Origin: Caulobacteraceae bacterium
GTDB lineage: Bacteria > Pseudomonadota > Alphaproteobacteria > Caulobacterales > Caulobacteraceae
NCBI GenBank assembly: GCA_947475465.1
Contig: CANJLK010000022.1
Coordinates: 1 to 51,058 of the forward strand
DNA: 51,058 nucleotides
Reading direction: 5' to 3'
Shown here: positions 33,823-44,147 of the stretch, piece by piece
Numbering within the stretch: the first letter of the stretch is position 1
Layout: each line of letters opens with the position of its first letter
The notes under the pieces: model-generated
What the model saw: the letters and a program-made list of their open reading frames with translations, nothing else
Database searches by the model: none
Told to the model about the DNA's origin: nothing
Program-made: the position numbers and the translations under genes

Positions 33823-34763
33823 GCCTGCGCAGCAGCGCCTGGACCTGGTCCTGGGTGGTCGGGGCTTCCAGGGCGCCGACGAAGGCCTTGAACAGCTTCG
33901 CCATGGCGGGACCCTTGTAGGGATAGAGCTCCGGCGGATCCATGTCGTGGACGATCATCGCCACGTCGGCCTCGAACAGCAGCAGCCGGCCATCGGCGGT
34001 CTCGGCGCAGTCGATGCCGAAATAGTCCAGCTGGAAGGCCTCGTTCAGGCCGGCGAAGGCCTCCGCGTGGCGGGCGGCGAAGCCCTCATCGAAGGTCGCC
34101 ATCATCTGGGCCTCGTCGGCGCGGTTGGCGGCGTTGGCCTCCATGTCGGCGTTCAGGTAGTGCACCATCCAGCGCGGCGAGACGGCCATGTGGCTGATGA
34201 ACGGCCGGCCCCTGACAAACACCACCCGCAGCTTGCGGAACTGGCCGTCCGGCCCGCTGTAGTCGACGAAGGGCGAGACATAGAATTCCGCGTCCCCCTG
34301 GCCGGTCAGGTAGGCGGTGAGCGCGGCCGCGTCGTCCAGCCGCTCCAGGCCGTTGCCGGCGTGTGACCCGGCCGGCCGGATGATGATCGGAAAGCCGATA
34401 CCCGCCGGCAAACCGGGCAGGGTCTCGCGCGCCACTCGGGCCGTGGTCGGCGCCAGTATGTGCCGATGACCCGCGAAGGCGGCGGCCACCCCGTCGCGGG
34501 TCAGCGCCGCGATACGGTCGGGACGGTTGTTCAGCACCGGCTGAGGCCAGCGCCTGGGCCTGCAGCTCCAGGCCCTTCTCGCGGTTGCCGGTCAGCTGCA
34601 GCACGGTCGACAGGTCGAGCAGCGCCCCGGCGTCGTCGGGGTGGTCGCCCAGCCACTGCAGCAGGCCGTCCCAGACCGCCTGGACCTTCGCCCCGTCGGA
34701 GGCGGCGCGCGCCAGATAGGCCAGGCCCAGGGTGTCGGCGCTCAAGATCGCGGAGGACGGCAT
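33809..34763 (-). pseudogene. Broken TPR-ATP-grasp (RimK-like) gene with internal deletion and frameshift
   Basis: From ATG 34763 about 70 residues of a helical TPR-like start are readable (LGLAYLARAASDGAKVQAVW, LSTVLQLTGNREKGLELQAQ). The frame then changes near 34541-34556. In the new frame the sequence reads WPQPVLNNRPDRIAALTRDGV and continues as an ATP-grasp domain (FPIIIRPAGSHAGNGLERL, FRKLRVVFVRGRPFISHMAV, FGIDCAETADGRLLLFEAD) to the stop at 33809. As I recall, intact relatives carry both parts in one frame with roughly 80-100 residues between them (a GDFMANTPIDFLL-type region), which is missing here. GTG 34537 could still start the ATP-grasp half, but a working enzyme is doubtful. Confidence 0.72.
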
Positions 34764-34988
34764 GGATCAGGCGTGGCTCACGGTTTGCTGTTCCCCTGAT
34801 CCCATCCAAAACCTTGCCGCATCAATAACGGCGTTTTGCGGGAATCTACGTAGTGCGCCCCAGGCGCGAATTTTCACTACTCATAGTAGAAATGATTCGA
34901 AACACGTCTTTCACGCGTATTCTTTAGGCGTCAGATGTGGCGGAGACGAGGCGGAAAATGTCCCTGGGCGGGTTTTTCCGTCCTGTGG
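34764..34988. other. Intergenic stretch, relatively AT-rich, with a small palindrome
   Basis: These 225 bases between pyrC and the broken ATP-grasp gene are clearly poorer in G and C than the surroundings. They hold TTTCACTACTCATAGTAGAA (34872-34891), whose CTACT/AGTAG arms form a short dyad. The region lies upstream of the ATP-grasp gene and downstream of pyrC, so it is most likely the former's promoter region. I see no convincing gene or terminator in it. Confidence 0.5.
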
Positions 34989-36323
34989 TCAGACAGCCAG
35001 GGTCTCGGCAAACCGCACCGGCTGGCCCAGCGAGGGGGCCGTGACCTCGCCGTCCCGCATCACCACACGGCCGCGGATGATGGTGGCCATGGGCCAGCCC
35101 TTGGCCTGCATCCCGTCGAACGGCGTCCAGCCGACCCGGCTGGCCATGTCGGCGTGGGCGATGGTGCGGCGGTCGTTCAGGTCGACGATGGTCAGGTCGG
35201 CGTCGTTGCCCACCGCCATCCGGCCCTTGTCGGCCAGGCCGAACAGGCGATTGGCGCCATGGCTGGTCAGGTCCACGAGGCGTTCGAGGGAAAGCCGCCC
35301 CTCCGCCACGTGGGTCAGCATCACCGGCAGCAGGGTTTGGACGCCCGGCATCCCCGAGGGCGAGGCCGGGTAGGGGCGGGCCTTTTCCTCACTGGTGTGC
35401 GGCGCATGGTCGGAGCCGAGCACATCGGCGACGCCGCTGGCCACGCCGGCCCATAGCGCCGCGCGGTGCTCGGCGGTGCGGACCGGCGGGTTCATCTGAG
35501 CGTAGCCCTTGAGCCGCTCGTAATCCTCGGGGCCTGCCAGGGTCAGGTGCTGTGGGGTGACCTCGACGCTGGCCACGTCCTTGTGGGCCGCCAGGTAGGC
35601 GATCTCCTGGGCGGTGGTCACGTGCAGGACGTGGATGCGCTTGCCCAGCATCTGGGCCAGCCGCACCAGCCGCTCGGTGGACTGGATCGCCGACTGGGCG
35701 TCGCGGACCTCGTAGTGGCTGGTCCAGTCGCCCGTGCGGGCCAGCGGCCGCCGCTCGGCCAGGCGGTACTCGTCCTCGGAGTGGAAGGCGGCGCGGCGGT
35801 TGATGTGGCGTAGCACCTGCTCGATGCCCTCGTCGTCCTGCACCAGCAGGCTGCCGGTGGACGCGCCCATGAACACCTTGATCCCGCAGCAGCCTGGCAG
35901 TCGCTCCAACTCCCCCAGGAACGCCGCGTTCTCGTGCGTGCCGCCCACATAGAAGGCGTGGTCGCAGTGCATGCGGTTCGCGGCCCGCGCCAGCTTGTCG
36001 GCCAGGGCGTCGGGGTCGGTGGTGCTGGGCTCGGTGTTGGGCATCTCGAAGACCGCCGTCACCCCGCCCAGCACGGCGGCGCGCGACCCGGTCTCCAGGT
36101 CTTCCTTCCACTCCAGGCCAGGCTCGCGGAAATGCACCTGGGTGTCGATCACCCCCGGCATGACCACCAGGCCGCCGGCGTCGAACACCTCGCCGGCCGA
36201 GGCCTGTCCCAGGTCGCCGATGGCCGCGATCTTGCCGCCGCGCACGCCCACGTCCGCCAGGCCCCGCCCGGCGTGGTTGATCACCTCGCCGCCACGCACG
36301 ATCAGGTCGAAGGTCTCAGCCAT
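34989..36323 (-). CDS. Dihydroorotase-family amidohydrolase with altered HxH motif
   Basis: A 444-residue class I dihydroorotase-type enzyme. Metal-site segments are GIKVFMGASTG (carbamylated Lys), AAFHSEDE, HVLHVTTAQE and VLGSDHAPHT. PGVID...HFREPG marks the first strand, but the usual DxHxH reads DTQVH, with Gln62 in place of the first His. Relatives annotated as dihydroorotase in Caulobacter and Rhizobiales seem to share this change, so it may define a subgroup rather than a defect. The substrate may be dihydroorotate or another cyclic amide. The ATG overlaps the preceding glycosyltransferase gene by 8 bases. Confidence 0.88.
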   Translation of the reverse strand: MAETFDLIVRGGEVINHAGRGLADVGVRGGKIAAIGDLGQASAGEVFDAGGLVVMPGVIDTQVHFREPGLEWKEDLETGSRAAVLGGVTAVFEMPNTEPSTTDPDALADKLARAANRMHCDHAFYVGGTHENAAFLGELERLPGCCGIKVFMGASTGSLLVQDDEGIEQVLRHINRRAAFHSEDEYRLAERRPLARTGDWTSHYEVRDAQSAIQSTERLVRLAQMLGKRIHVLHVTTAQEIAYLAAHKDVASVEVTPQHLTLAGPEDYERLKGYAQMNPPVRTAEHRAALWAGVASGVADVLGSDHAPHTSEEKARPYPASPSGMPGVQTLLPVMLTHVAEGRLSLERLVDLTSHGANRLFGLADKGRMAVGNDADLTIVDLNDRRTIAHADMASRVGWTPFDGMQAKGWPMATIIRGRVVMRDGEVTAPSLGQPVRFAETLAV

Positions 36324-37296
36324 GGGAGGGCTCCGTCGCGGCCAACAGTTCAACGGCGGCCTTTTCGACCGTCTCCACCGTCAGGTCCATCATGTGGCAC
36401 AGCGCCTGGTCGAAGTTGGGGTCGACGGCGCGGATCTGTTCGTATTCCCGCGGGCCCCGCACGATGCGGGTCGCCGGGCCCCAGGGCGCGTAACAGCGGT
36501 CGTCGGACGGCCCGAACAGGCCCAGCGTGGGCGCTCCGGCCGCGGCGGCCAGGTGCATGGTGCCCGAATCGTTACCGATGAACAGCCGCGCGTGCTTCAG
36601 GCAGGCATAGGAGGTGAGCAGGTCGCCCTCCTGGGTCAGGTCGATGAACTGTCGGCGCATGACCACGTCCTGCAGCGCCTTGGCGTACTTCTTGTCCTCC
36701 GGCCCGCCCAGCACCATAAGCCGCCCGCCCTTCAGCGGCCCGGCGGGATCCAGCAGCCGCATGGCGACCTGGGAGAACCGCTCGATGGGCCAGGTCTTGC
36801 CGAGCCAGTTGGCGGCTGGGGCCAGGGCCAGGATCGGACCGAATCCGGCGGTCAGCTCCACCGCGCGGGCCTCGGTCTCGGCCGAGGTGAACAGATAGGG
36901 CGCCGCCGGCTCGTCCTCGATCTTCAAGGTGCGGGCCGCCTCCATCACCTTGTGCACCGGCGGTCCGGAGACCTTGCGCCAGATGGCGCGGCGCCTTGTC
37001 GATATGAACCGCGAGATGCCCGATCCGCGCAGATCGACCACCAGGCCCCAGCGGGTCTTCCTCACCTGGCGCCACAGGTCGAACCAGTGGCTGCCGTCCT
37101 TGGCCTTGGCGAACTCGATCACCCGGTCGAGGTTCGGCACATCGGCGAACAGAGGCGCGGCGGTGGGCCCGGCCACCACCGTGAAGCGGGCGTTGGGGAT
37201 CTCGTCGGACAGCCGCTTGATCAGGCCCGACGACAGCACGGCGTCGCCGATCCGGGTCGCCGTGATGAACAGGATTGGGAAGGAGCCGCGCGCCAT
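36316..37296 (-). CDS. Glycosyltransferase family 9 (heptosyltransferase-like)
   Basis: A 326-residue GT-B fold transferase of family 9, which adds ADP-heptose or a related sugar to the LPS core at the inner face of the membrane. The family marks are ILFITATRIGDAVLSSGLIK at the N-terminus, LALAPAANWLGKTWP, and the nucleotide-site motif LFIGNDSGTMHLAAAAGAPTLGLFGPS. The ATG at 37296 is a short way from the divergent ygfZ gene. The acceptor cannot be told, as no other LPS gene is nearby. The 3' end overlaps the dihydroorotase gene. Confidence 0.92.
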   Translation of the reverse strand: MARGSFPILFITATRIGDAVLSSGLIKRLSDEIPNARFTVVAGPTAAPLFADVPNLDRVIEFAKAKDGSHWFDLWRQVRKTRWGLVVDLRGSGISRFISTRRRAIWRKVSGPPVHKVMEAARTLKIEDEPAAPYLFTSAETEARAVELTAGFGPILALAPAANWLGKTWPIERFSQVAMRLLDPAGPLKGGRLMVLGGPEDKKYAKALQDVVMRRQFIDLTQEGDLLTSYACLKHARLFIGNDSGTMHLAAAAGAPTLGLFGPSDDRCYAPWGPATRIVRGPREYEQIRAVDPNFDQALCHMMDLTVETVEKAAVELLAATEPSHG

Positions 37297-37356
37297 CGAC
37301 CTTCTATAGGGTGGGTTAGGCTGGCGCTCTACAGCGCGAAGCCCCAAATTACACGG

Positions 37357-38172
37357 ATGGCCGACGCCCTGACCTTTTCGCCACTCGCAAGCCGCGCCCT
37401 GATCGCGGTGAGCGGCCCCGATTGGCGAGGCTTTCTCCAGGGCCTGATCACCCAGGACGTCGAGACCCTGAAGCCTGGCGAGGTCCGCTTCGGCGCTCTG
37501 TTGACCCCCCAGGGCCGCCTGCTCCACGATCTCTTCGTCATCGGCCGTGACGACGGCTGCTGGCTCGACGTCGCCGCCGAACACCGCGCCGCCATCCTGC
37601 AGCGACTCCTGATGTACCGCCTGCGGGCGAAGGTGGAGATCGCCACGGATGATGCGGCGGTCGCCGCCGCCTTTGGCGCGGGGACGCCGGGAGAGGGCTT
37701 CGCGGTGGATCCCCGGGTCCCGGAACTCGGCTGGCGCGGCTACGGCGTGCCGGTCTCAGGTGATGAGGCCGCCTACAACGCCCACGTCCTGGCCCTGGGC
37801 CTTCCGGCCCCCGCCGACTGGGGCTCCGACCGCACCTATCCCATCGAGGCCAACTTCGACCTCGTGAACGGGATCGATTTCCACAAGGGCTGCTACGTCG
37901 GCCAGGAAACCACCTCGCGCATGAAGCGGCGCGGCCAGATCAAGAACCGCATGCTGCCGGTCGTCTTCGAGGGCCCCGCGCCCAGCCCAGGCGCCGAGAT
38001 CCTGGTCGGCGACCTGCGGGCCGGCGAGGTGCTCTGCGGCGCGAACGGCCGGGCCATGGCCCTCGTGCGCCTGGACCGTATCGAGGGCGCCGCGCTCAGC
38101 GTCGATGGCCGCCCGGTGCGGATCGAACGCCCCGCCTGGCTCTCAGCCGCCCTCGGCGAAGAAGTCGCGTAG
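37357..38172 (+). CDS. ygfZ: YgfZ/GcvT-family folate-binding Fe-S protein
   Basis: A 271-residue member of the YgfZ/IBA57 family, which uses folate to maintain or assemble certain iron-sulfur enzymes. The signature K-G-C-Y-x-G-Q-E is present as FHKGCYVGQETTSRMKRRG, and IEANFDLVNGIDF precedes it. The N-terminal GcvT-like part starts ALIAVSGPDWRGFLQGLITQDV. ATG 37357 is chosen because homologues begin shortly before LASRALIAVSG. The last 30 bases overlap the convergent hydrolase gene. Confidence 0.94.
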   Translation: MADALTFSPLASRALIAVSGPDWRGFLQGLITQDVETLKPGEVRFGALLTPQGRLLHDLFVIGRDDGCWLDVAAEHRAAILQRLLMYRLRAKVEIATDDAAVAAAFGAGTPGEGFAVDPRVPELGWRGYGVPVSGDEAAYNAHVLALGLPAPADWGSDRTYPIEANFDLVNGIDFHKGCYVGQETTSRMKRRGQIKNRMLPVVFEGPAPSPGAEILVGDLRAGEVLCGANGRAMALVRLDRIEGAALSVDGRPVRIERPAWLSAALGEEVA

Positions 38173-39024
38173 GGCCTTCATCGTCGCCGCCGGGTTCTCC
38201 TCGGGAATGAAGTGGCCGCTGGCGACGGCGTGGCCGCGAATATCCGGCGCCCAGGCCCGCCAGACCTCCAGCACGTCGTACCAGGCGCCGACCGCGCCCA
38301 CGTCGCCCCACAGCGCCAGGGTCGGGCAGGCGATGGTCCGCCCTGCCGCCTGGTCCGCCGCGTCCAGCCGCCGGTCGTAGCCAGCGCCGGCCCGGTAGTC
38401 TTCGCAGATGGCGTGGATCACCGAGGGCTGGCGGGCAAAGGCCCGGTATTCCGCCAGGGCCTCCGGCGCGCAGAAGTCGGCCAGCCCCGGCATGTGCGCC
38501 TCGAAGAAGAAGTACTCAGGATCGGCCCCGATCAGGGTTTCCGGTACGCCGCGCCGCTGAGCCAGGAACGGCCAGTGCCAGTAGCCCATGGCGAACCGCG
38601 CGTCGGCCCGAGCCCAGACCTCGCCGGTGGGCACGATGTCTAGAACCGCCAACCGGCGCACGGCGTCCGGATGATCCAGCGCCAGCCGGTAGGCCACCCG
38701 GCCGCCCCGGTCGTGGCCCACTACGTCGAACCGCCCGAACCCGAAATGCGCCATCAGGGCCACGGCGTCGGCCGCCATGGCCCGCTTGGAGTAGCTGGCG
38801 CTCTCATCCGCATCGGCCGGCGCCGTGCTGCCGCCATAGCCGCGCAGGTCCGGGGCGATCACCGTGAAGTCGCGGGCCAGGTCGTTGGCGACCGGCGCCC
38901 ACATCATGTGGGTCTGGGGATAGCCGTGCAGCAGCAGCAGCGGCGGCCCCGCTCCGCCGTGACGCACCCGCAGGCTGACCTCCCCCAGGTCGATCTGCGA
39001 CAGTTCGAAGCCCTCGAAGGCCAT
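38143..39024 (-). CDS. Haloacetate/fluoroacetate dehalogenase-like alpha/beta-hydrolase
   Basis: A 293-residue alpha/beta-hydrolase with an Asp nucleophile: VVGHDRGGRVAYRLALDHP (Asp105, with Arg106 and Arg109). Asp129 (VLDIVPT) and His271 (SGHFIPEE) complete the triad. His150 and Trp151 (MGYWHWPFLAQ) and a Tyr near 210 occupy the places of the halide-binding residues of fluoroacetate dehalogenases. The conserved LLLHGYPQTHMMW oxyanion segment is present. Epoxide hydrolases share the fold but have different cap residues, so dehalogenase is the better call; activity is untested. It is convergent with ygfZ (30-base overlap) and divergent from tag. Confidence 0.85.
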   Translation of the reverse strand: MAFEGFELSQIDLGEVSLRVRHGGAGPPLLLLHGYPQTHMMWAPVANDLARDFTVIAPDLRGYGGSTAPADADESASYSKRAMAADAVALMAHFGFGRFDVVGHDRGGRVAYRLALDHPDAVRRLAVLDIVPTGEVWARADARFAMGYWHWPFLAQRRGVPETLIGADPEYFFFEAHMPGLADFCAPEALAEYRAFARQPSVIHAICEDYRAGAGYDRRLDAADQAAGRTIACPTLALWGDVGAVGAWYDVLEVWRAWAPDIRGHAVASGHFIPEENPAATMKALRDFFAEGG

Positions 39025-39075
39025 GTCCAAACTCAGCCCTTGTCTCGGCCCGCCGGCTCGGCTGATGGTGCGCCG

Positions 39076-39657
39076 ATGGCTGAACCCCTGATCCGCTGCG
39101 GCTGGCGCGGCATGGCCGGCGACCCGCTGTACGAGGCCTATCACGACACCGAATGGGGCGTGCCGGAATACGATTCCCGCGCCCTTTGGGAAAAGCTGGT
39201 GCTCGACGGCTTCCAGGCGGGCCTGGCCTGGATCACAATCCTGCGCAAACGTGACGCCTTCCGCGCGGCCTTCGACAACTTCGATCCCGAGAAGGTCGCG
39301 CTCTATGGCGAGGCCGACCGCGCCCGCCTGATGGCCGACGCCGGCATCGTCCGTTCCAACGCCAAGATCGACGCGGCGATCAACTCGGCCCGGATCTACC
39401 TGTCGATGCGCGACGCGGGTGAGGACTTCTCCCAATTCTGCTGGAGCTTCACTGGCGGCAAACCGCTGCAGAACCGCTGGGACGTTGTGGGCCAGGTTCC
39501 GGCCAAGACCGCGCTCGCCGAGGAGGTCGCCGCCGCCCTCAAGGCCCGGGGCTTCAAGTTTGTCGGCCCGGTGATCGTCTATGCCTGGATGCAGGCGGTC
39601 GGCATCGTCAACGACCACCTGACCTGCTGCTTCCGCCACGACCAGGTGAAGGCCTGA
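39076..39657 (+). CDS. tag: DNA-3-methyladenine glycosylase I
   Basis: A 193-residue Tag-type helix-hairpin-helix glycosylase that excises 3-methyladenine. The family signature is seen as [25 protein letters not shown], then [21 protein letters not shown], and the C-terminal [18 protein letters not shown], where the Cys and His residues match the zinc-binding set. It is unrelated in fold to the alkyladenine glycosylase at 14.7 kb, so the organism has both alkylation repair enzymes. Its stop shares one base with the rnhB start. Confidence 0.96.
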   Translation: MAEPLIRCGWRGMAGDPLYEAYHDTEWGVPEYDSRALWEKLVLDGFQAGLAWITILRKRDAFRAAFDNFDPEKVALYGEADRARLMADAGIVRSNAKIDAAINSARIYLSMRDAGEDFSQFCWSFTGGKPLQNRWDVVGQVPAKTALAEEVAAALKARGFKFVGPVIVYAWMQAVGIVNDHLTCCFRHDQVKA

Positions 39658-40301
39658 TGGCCAGGGGACCCCACATGCTGCTGGAGCGCGCCTTCGTCGG
39701 CGGGCCGGTCTGCGGGGTGGACGAAGCGGGCAGGGGCCCTTGGGCGGGCCCGGTCAGCGCTGCCGCCGTCATCCTCAATCCGAAGAAGGTCCCCAAGGGC
39801 CTCGACGATTCCAAGAAGCTCTCGGCCAAGGCGCGCGAGGCCCTGGAACTGGAGATCAAGGCCAAGGCCACGGCCTGGGCGGTGGGCTTCGCCTCGGTCG
39901 AGGAAATCGCGGCGCTTAACATCCTGCACGCCGCGGGCCTGGCCATGCGCCGCGCCGTCGAGCAGCTATCGGTCACCCCGCAGTTCGCCTTGGTGGACGG
40001 CAACTACCGCTTCGCCCTTCCGTGCGAGGTCAGGACGGTGGTCGGCGGCGACGGCAAGTCCAAGTCCATCGCCGCGGCCTCGATCCTCGCCAAGGTGGCC
40101 CGCGACCGGCTGATGATCGAGATGGACGCCCGCTACCCCGGCTACGGCTTCGCCAGCCACAAGGGCTACCACGCCGAGATCCATGTCGAGGCGCTGCGCA
40201 TCCTTGGCCCCTGCGAGATCCACCGCATGGGCTGGGCCCCGGTGAAGCTCGCCCTGGCCGGCGGCGCCCCCATACAGGAAAGCCTCTCCTTCGAAGATTG
40301 A
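39657..40301 (+). CDS. rnhB: Ribonuclease HII
   Basis: A 214-residue RNase HII that cuts RNA in RNA-DNA hybrids and at single ribonucleotides. The acidic active site is seen in [20 protein letters not shown] (Asp-Glu pair) and in [29 protein letters not shown] and [14 protein letters not shown] are also canonical. The start is ATG at 39657, one base inside the tag stop; ATG 39675 is an alternative. As I recall, rnhB and ccrM are also neighbours in Caulobacter; here two genes lie between them. Confidence 0.96.
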   Translation: MARGPHMLLERAFVGGPVCGVDEAGRGPWAGPVSAAAVILNPKKVPKGLDDSKKLSAKAREALELEIKAKATAWAVGFASVEEIAALNILHAAGLAMRRAVEQLSVTPQFALVDGNYRFALPCEVRTVVGGDGKSKSIAAASILAKVARDRLMIEMDARYPGYGFASHKGYHAEIHVEALRILGPCEIHRMGWAPVKLALAGGAPIQESLSFED

Positions 40302-40351
40302 CCGGCTGAATCAAGCTTGACCGGGCCCCCGTCGGGTTCGTCCCTTACGCC

Positions 40352-41407
40352 ATGAGCGAAGACCCGCCCCCGATCCCGACCGCGCTGCGTATGCAGGCCC
40401 ACGCCTGCCGGCGGCTAGGCTCGCCGCTCAACGGCGCCCTGCTCGACCGGGCCGCGGAGGACTGGCTGGCCGGCGGGCCCGTGAAACCCCTCCTGGCGCC
40501 CTGGGCCCACTGCGGTGTCCGCGCCCTGTTCGACGCTGCCGCATCCCTGCGGCTGATCGGCGCCTGGCATGAGCTGGCGCTGTGCGGCGACGACCCGGCC
40601 ATGGCGCAGGCCTATGCGGCGCTCGACGAAGCCGCGATCTGGACCGCCGCCCGCCACGCCATGGTCGCCGACCGCGCCCGTATGGCCGCCTTCATGGCCC
40701 ACGAACCCCAGACCAACGAGGTTCGCCGCGCCATCTGCTTGGTGGGCGGCTTCCTGGAGATCGCCAAGGTCACCGGCCTGCCGCTCCGCTGTTTCGAGAT
40801 CGCCGCCAGCGCCGGCCTTAACGTCTCCTGGGACCGCTACCGCTACCGGATGGGCGAGGCGGCCTGGGGCGATCCGGCCGCGTCCGTCTCGATGGATACC
40901 GACTGGCAGGGCCCACCGCCGACGGCAGAAATCCCCATCAAGGTGATCGAGCGCGCCGCTTGCGATCGCCGCCCCACCGACCTTACCGACCCCGCCCAGC
41001 GCCGCCGCCTGCTGGCCTATGTCTGGGCTGACCAACCCGAACGCCTGGCTCGCATCCGCGCGGCCATCGACGTCACCCTGGCCCAGGGCGTCACTGTCGA
41101 GGCCGCTGACGCCGTCGACTGGACCCGGGCGCGGGTGGCTCCCGTGGCCGGCGCGGCGACGGTCCTCTACCATTCGGTGTTCTGGCAATACATGCCGGCC
41201 CAGAGCCAAACGGCGCTTGCTCAGCTGATCGTCGACATCGGTAGCAGCGCCACGCGGGACGCCCCCTTCGCCTGGCTGCGCATGGAGCCCGACCCGCAGA
41301 ACATGCTGGAGATGCAGGTCCGCCTGACGCTCTGGCCGACAGGGACTGAGCAGGTCCTGGCCACGGTGCATCCGCACGGGGCAATGGTTAACTGGACGGC
41401 AACCTAG
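40352..41407 (+). CDS. DUF2332 family protein
   Basis: A 351-residue cytoplasmic protein of the DUF2332 family, without a signal peptide or membrane segment. The family pattern is seen in QAHACRRLGSPLNGALLDRA, FFEIAASAGLN-type sequence here as CFEIAASAGLNVSWDRYRYR, TVLYHSVFWQYMPAQSQ and a C-terminal WLRMEPDPQN to LTLWPTG stretch. The biochemical role is unknown. The GxN motif and the overall pattern recall a Rossmann or methyltransferase fold, but this is inference. It starts 50 bases after rnhB. Confidence 0.85.
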   Translation: MSEDPPPIPTALRMQAHACRRLGSPLNGALLDRAAEDWLAGGPVKPLLAPWAHCGVRALFDAAASLRLIGAWHELALCGDDPAMAQAYAALDEAAIWTAARHAMVADRARMAAFMAHEPQTNEVRRAICLVGGFLEIAKVTGLPLRCFEIAASAGLNVSWDRYRYRMGEAAWGDPAASVSMDTDWQGPPPTAEIPIKVIERAACDRRPTDLTDPAQRRRLLAYVWADQPERLARIRAAIDVTLAQGVTVEAADAVDWTRARVAPVAGAATVLYHSVFWQYMPAQSQTALAQLIVDIGSSATRDAPFAWLRMEPDPQNMLEMQVRLTLWPTGTEQVLATVHPHGAMVNWTAT

Positions 41408-41476
41408 ACCACATCTTTCTTTTACACCCCGTCCCTATGGTGAACGCTCCAACGAAGGGCCTGGGGGGCAGAAGCC

Positions 41477-42931
41477 TTGTCACAGCACCACTACGATCTG
41501 ATCGTCATCGGCAGCGGTCCCGCGGGCCGGCGCGCCGCGATCCAGGCGGCGAAATTCAACCAGACGGTCCTGGTGGTGGAGCGGGGCCACAAGGTCGGCG
41601 GCGTCTCGGTCCACACCGGCACCATTCCTTCCAAGACCCTGCGTGAGACGGTGCTCAACCTCTCCGGCTGGCGCGAACGCGGCTTCTACGGCCGCGCCCA
41701 CCGCAACAAGCAGCACATCACCTCCGAGGACCTGAAGACGCGCCTGCACATGACGCTGGGCCATGAAGTCGAGGTGCTGGAGCACCAGTTCGCCCGCAAC
41801 AATGTCGACACCGTCAAGGGCGCCGCCCGGTTCACCAGTCCGCACACCATCTCCGTCACCGGCGCGGACGGCGTCTCGGACTTCACCGGCGACCGCTTCC
41901 TGATCGCGGCGGGAACCCGGCCCTACCGTCCCGCCCATATCGGCTTCGACGGCGAGCACATCGTCGATAGTGACGAGATCCTCAACCTGACCCGCATCCC
42001 CCGCCAGCTGGTGGTGGTGGGCGCCAGCGTCATCGGCGTCGAGTACGCCTCGATCTTCAGTGCGCTCGACGTCAAGGTCACCGTGGTCGAGCCGATGCCG
42101 GGCCTGCTGCCCTTCGTCGACCGCGAACTGGCCGATGAATTCGTCCACGATCTGCGCGACCGCGGCGTCACCCTGCGCTTCAACTGCAAGGTCACCGGCG
42201 CCGTGGTCGAGGGCCCGGGCCGCTGCGTGGTCACCTGCGACGACGGCCGCCAGCTGCGGGCCGACATGGTGCTGTTCTCCGCCGGCCGCGAAGGCGCCGT
42301 GGACGACCTGGGCCTTGAGACCTGTGGCCTGGAATGCGATTCCCGCGGCCGCCTGTCGGTCGACAAGGCCAGCTTCCAGACCAGCGTTCCGCACATCTAC
42401 GCCGCCGGCGATATCGTGGGCTTCCCGAGCCTGGCCTCGACCTCGATGGAGCAGGGCCGCATCGCCGCCTGCCACGCCTTCGGCCAGCCCGCGCCGCCGG
42501 CCCCCGAGTTTTTCCCCTATGGCATCTATTCGGTGCCCGAGATCTCCACCATCGGCATGACCGAGGAAGAGGTCCGCGAGAAAAAGATCCCCTACGAGTC
42601 CGGTGTCGCCCGTTTCCGCGAGACCAGCCGCGGCCATATCGCCGGCATCTCGTCGGGCTTCATGAAGCTGATCTTCAGCCTCGAGACGCGGCGCCTGCTG
42701 GGGGCCCATATCGTCGGCGAGGGCGCCACCGAGCTGATCCACATCGGCCAGGCGGTGCTCAACCTCGAAGGCACCCTCGACTACTTCGTCGACAACACCT
42801 TCAACTACCCGACCCTGGCCGAGGCCTACAAGGTCGCCGCCCTTGACGCTTGGAACCGCATGCCCAAGCAGCAGCGCAGCGTCACCGCCGTCGCCAACGT
42901 CGTCGAACTGGCCGCCAAGGCGCTGGGCTAG
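41477..42931 (+). CDS. sthA: Soluble pyridine nucleotide transhydrogenase
   Basis: A 484-residue flavoprotein of the pyridine-nucleotide disulfide oxidoreductase family that moves hydride between NADPH and NAD+. The FAD motif is LIVIGSGPAGRRAAIQAAK. The usual redox Cys pair is absent: the segment reads VHTGTIPSKTLRE, as in known SthA proteins. The NAD(P) Rossmann motif is VVVGASVIGVEYASIF, and YAAGDIVGFPSLAS lies in the FAD domain. The start is TTG 41477. It is followed after 85 bases by ccrM. Confidence 0.94.
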   Translation: MSQHHYDLIVIGSGPAGRRAAIQAAKFNQTVLVVERGHKVGGVSVHTGTIPSKTLRETVLNLSGWRERGFYGRAHRNKQHITSEDLKTRLHMTLGHEVEVLEHQFARNNVDTVKGAARFTSPHTISVTGADGVSDFTGDRFLIAAGTRPYRPAHIGFDGEHIVDSDEILNLTRIPRQLVVVGASVIGVEYASIFSALDVKVTVVEPMPGLLPFVDRELADEFVHDLRDRGVTLRFNCKVTGAVVEGPGRCVVTCDDGRQLRADMVLFSAGREGAVDDLGLETCGLECDSRGRLSVDKASFQTSVPHIYAAGDIVGFPSLASTSMEQGRIAACHAFGQPAPPAPEFFPYGIYSVPEISTIGMTEEEVREKKIPYESGVARFRETSRGHIAGISSGFMKLIFSLETRRLLGAHIVGEGATELIHIGQAVLNLEGTLDYFVDNTFNYPTLAEAYKVAALDAWNRMPKQQRSVTAVANVVELAAKALG

Positions 42932-42933
42932 GC

Positions 42934-44096
<1,163 letters not shown>

Positions 44097-44147
44097 TCGC
44101 TGTCGCCCTCCCCGTCGGGGACGGACAGGAAGCATCCGACTTAAGTC

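Noticed and set aside
41477..42931. Dihydrolipoamide dehydrogenase as an alternative for sthA
   Set aside because: The redox Cys pair is missing (VHTGTIPSK) and the length and C-terminus match SthA, so lipoamide chemistry is excluded.
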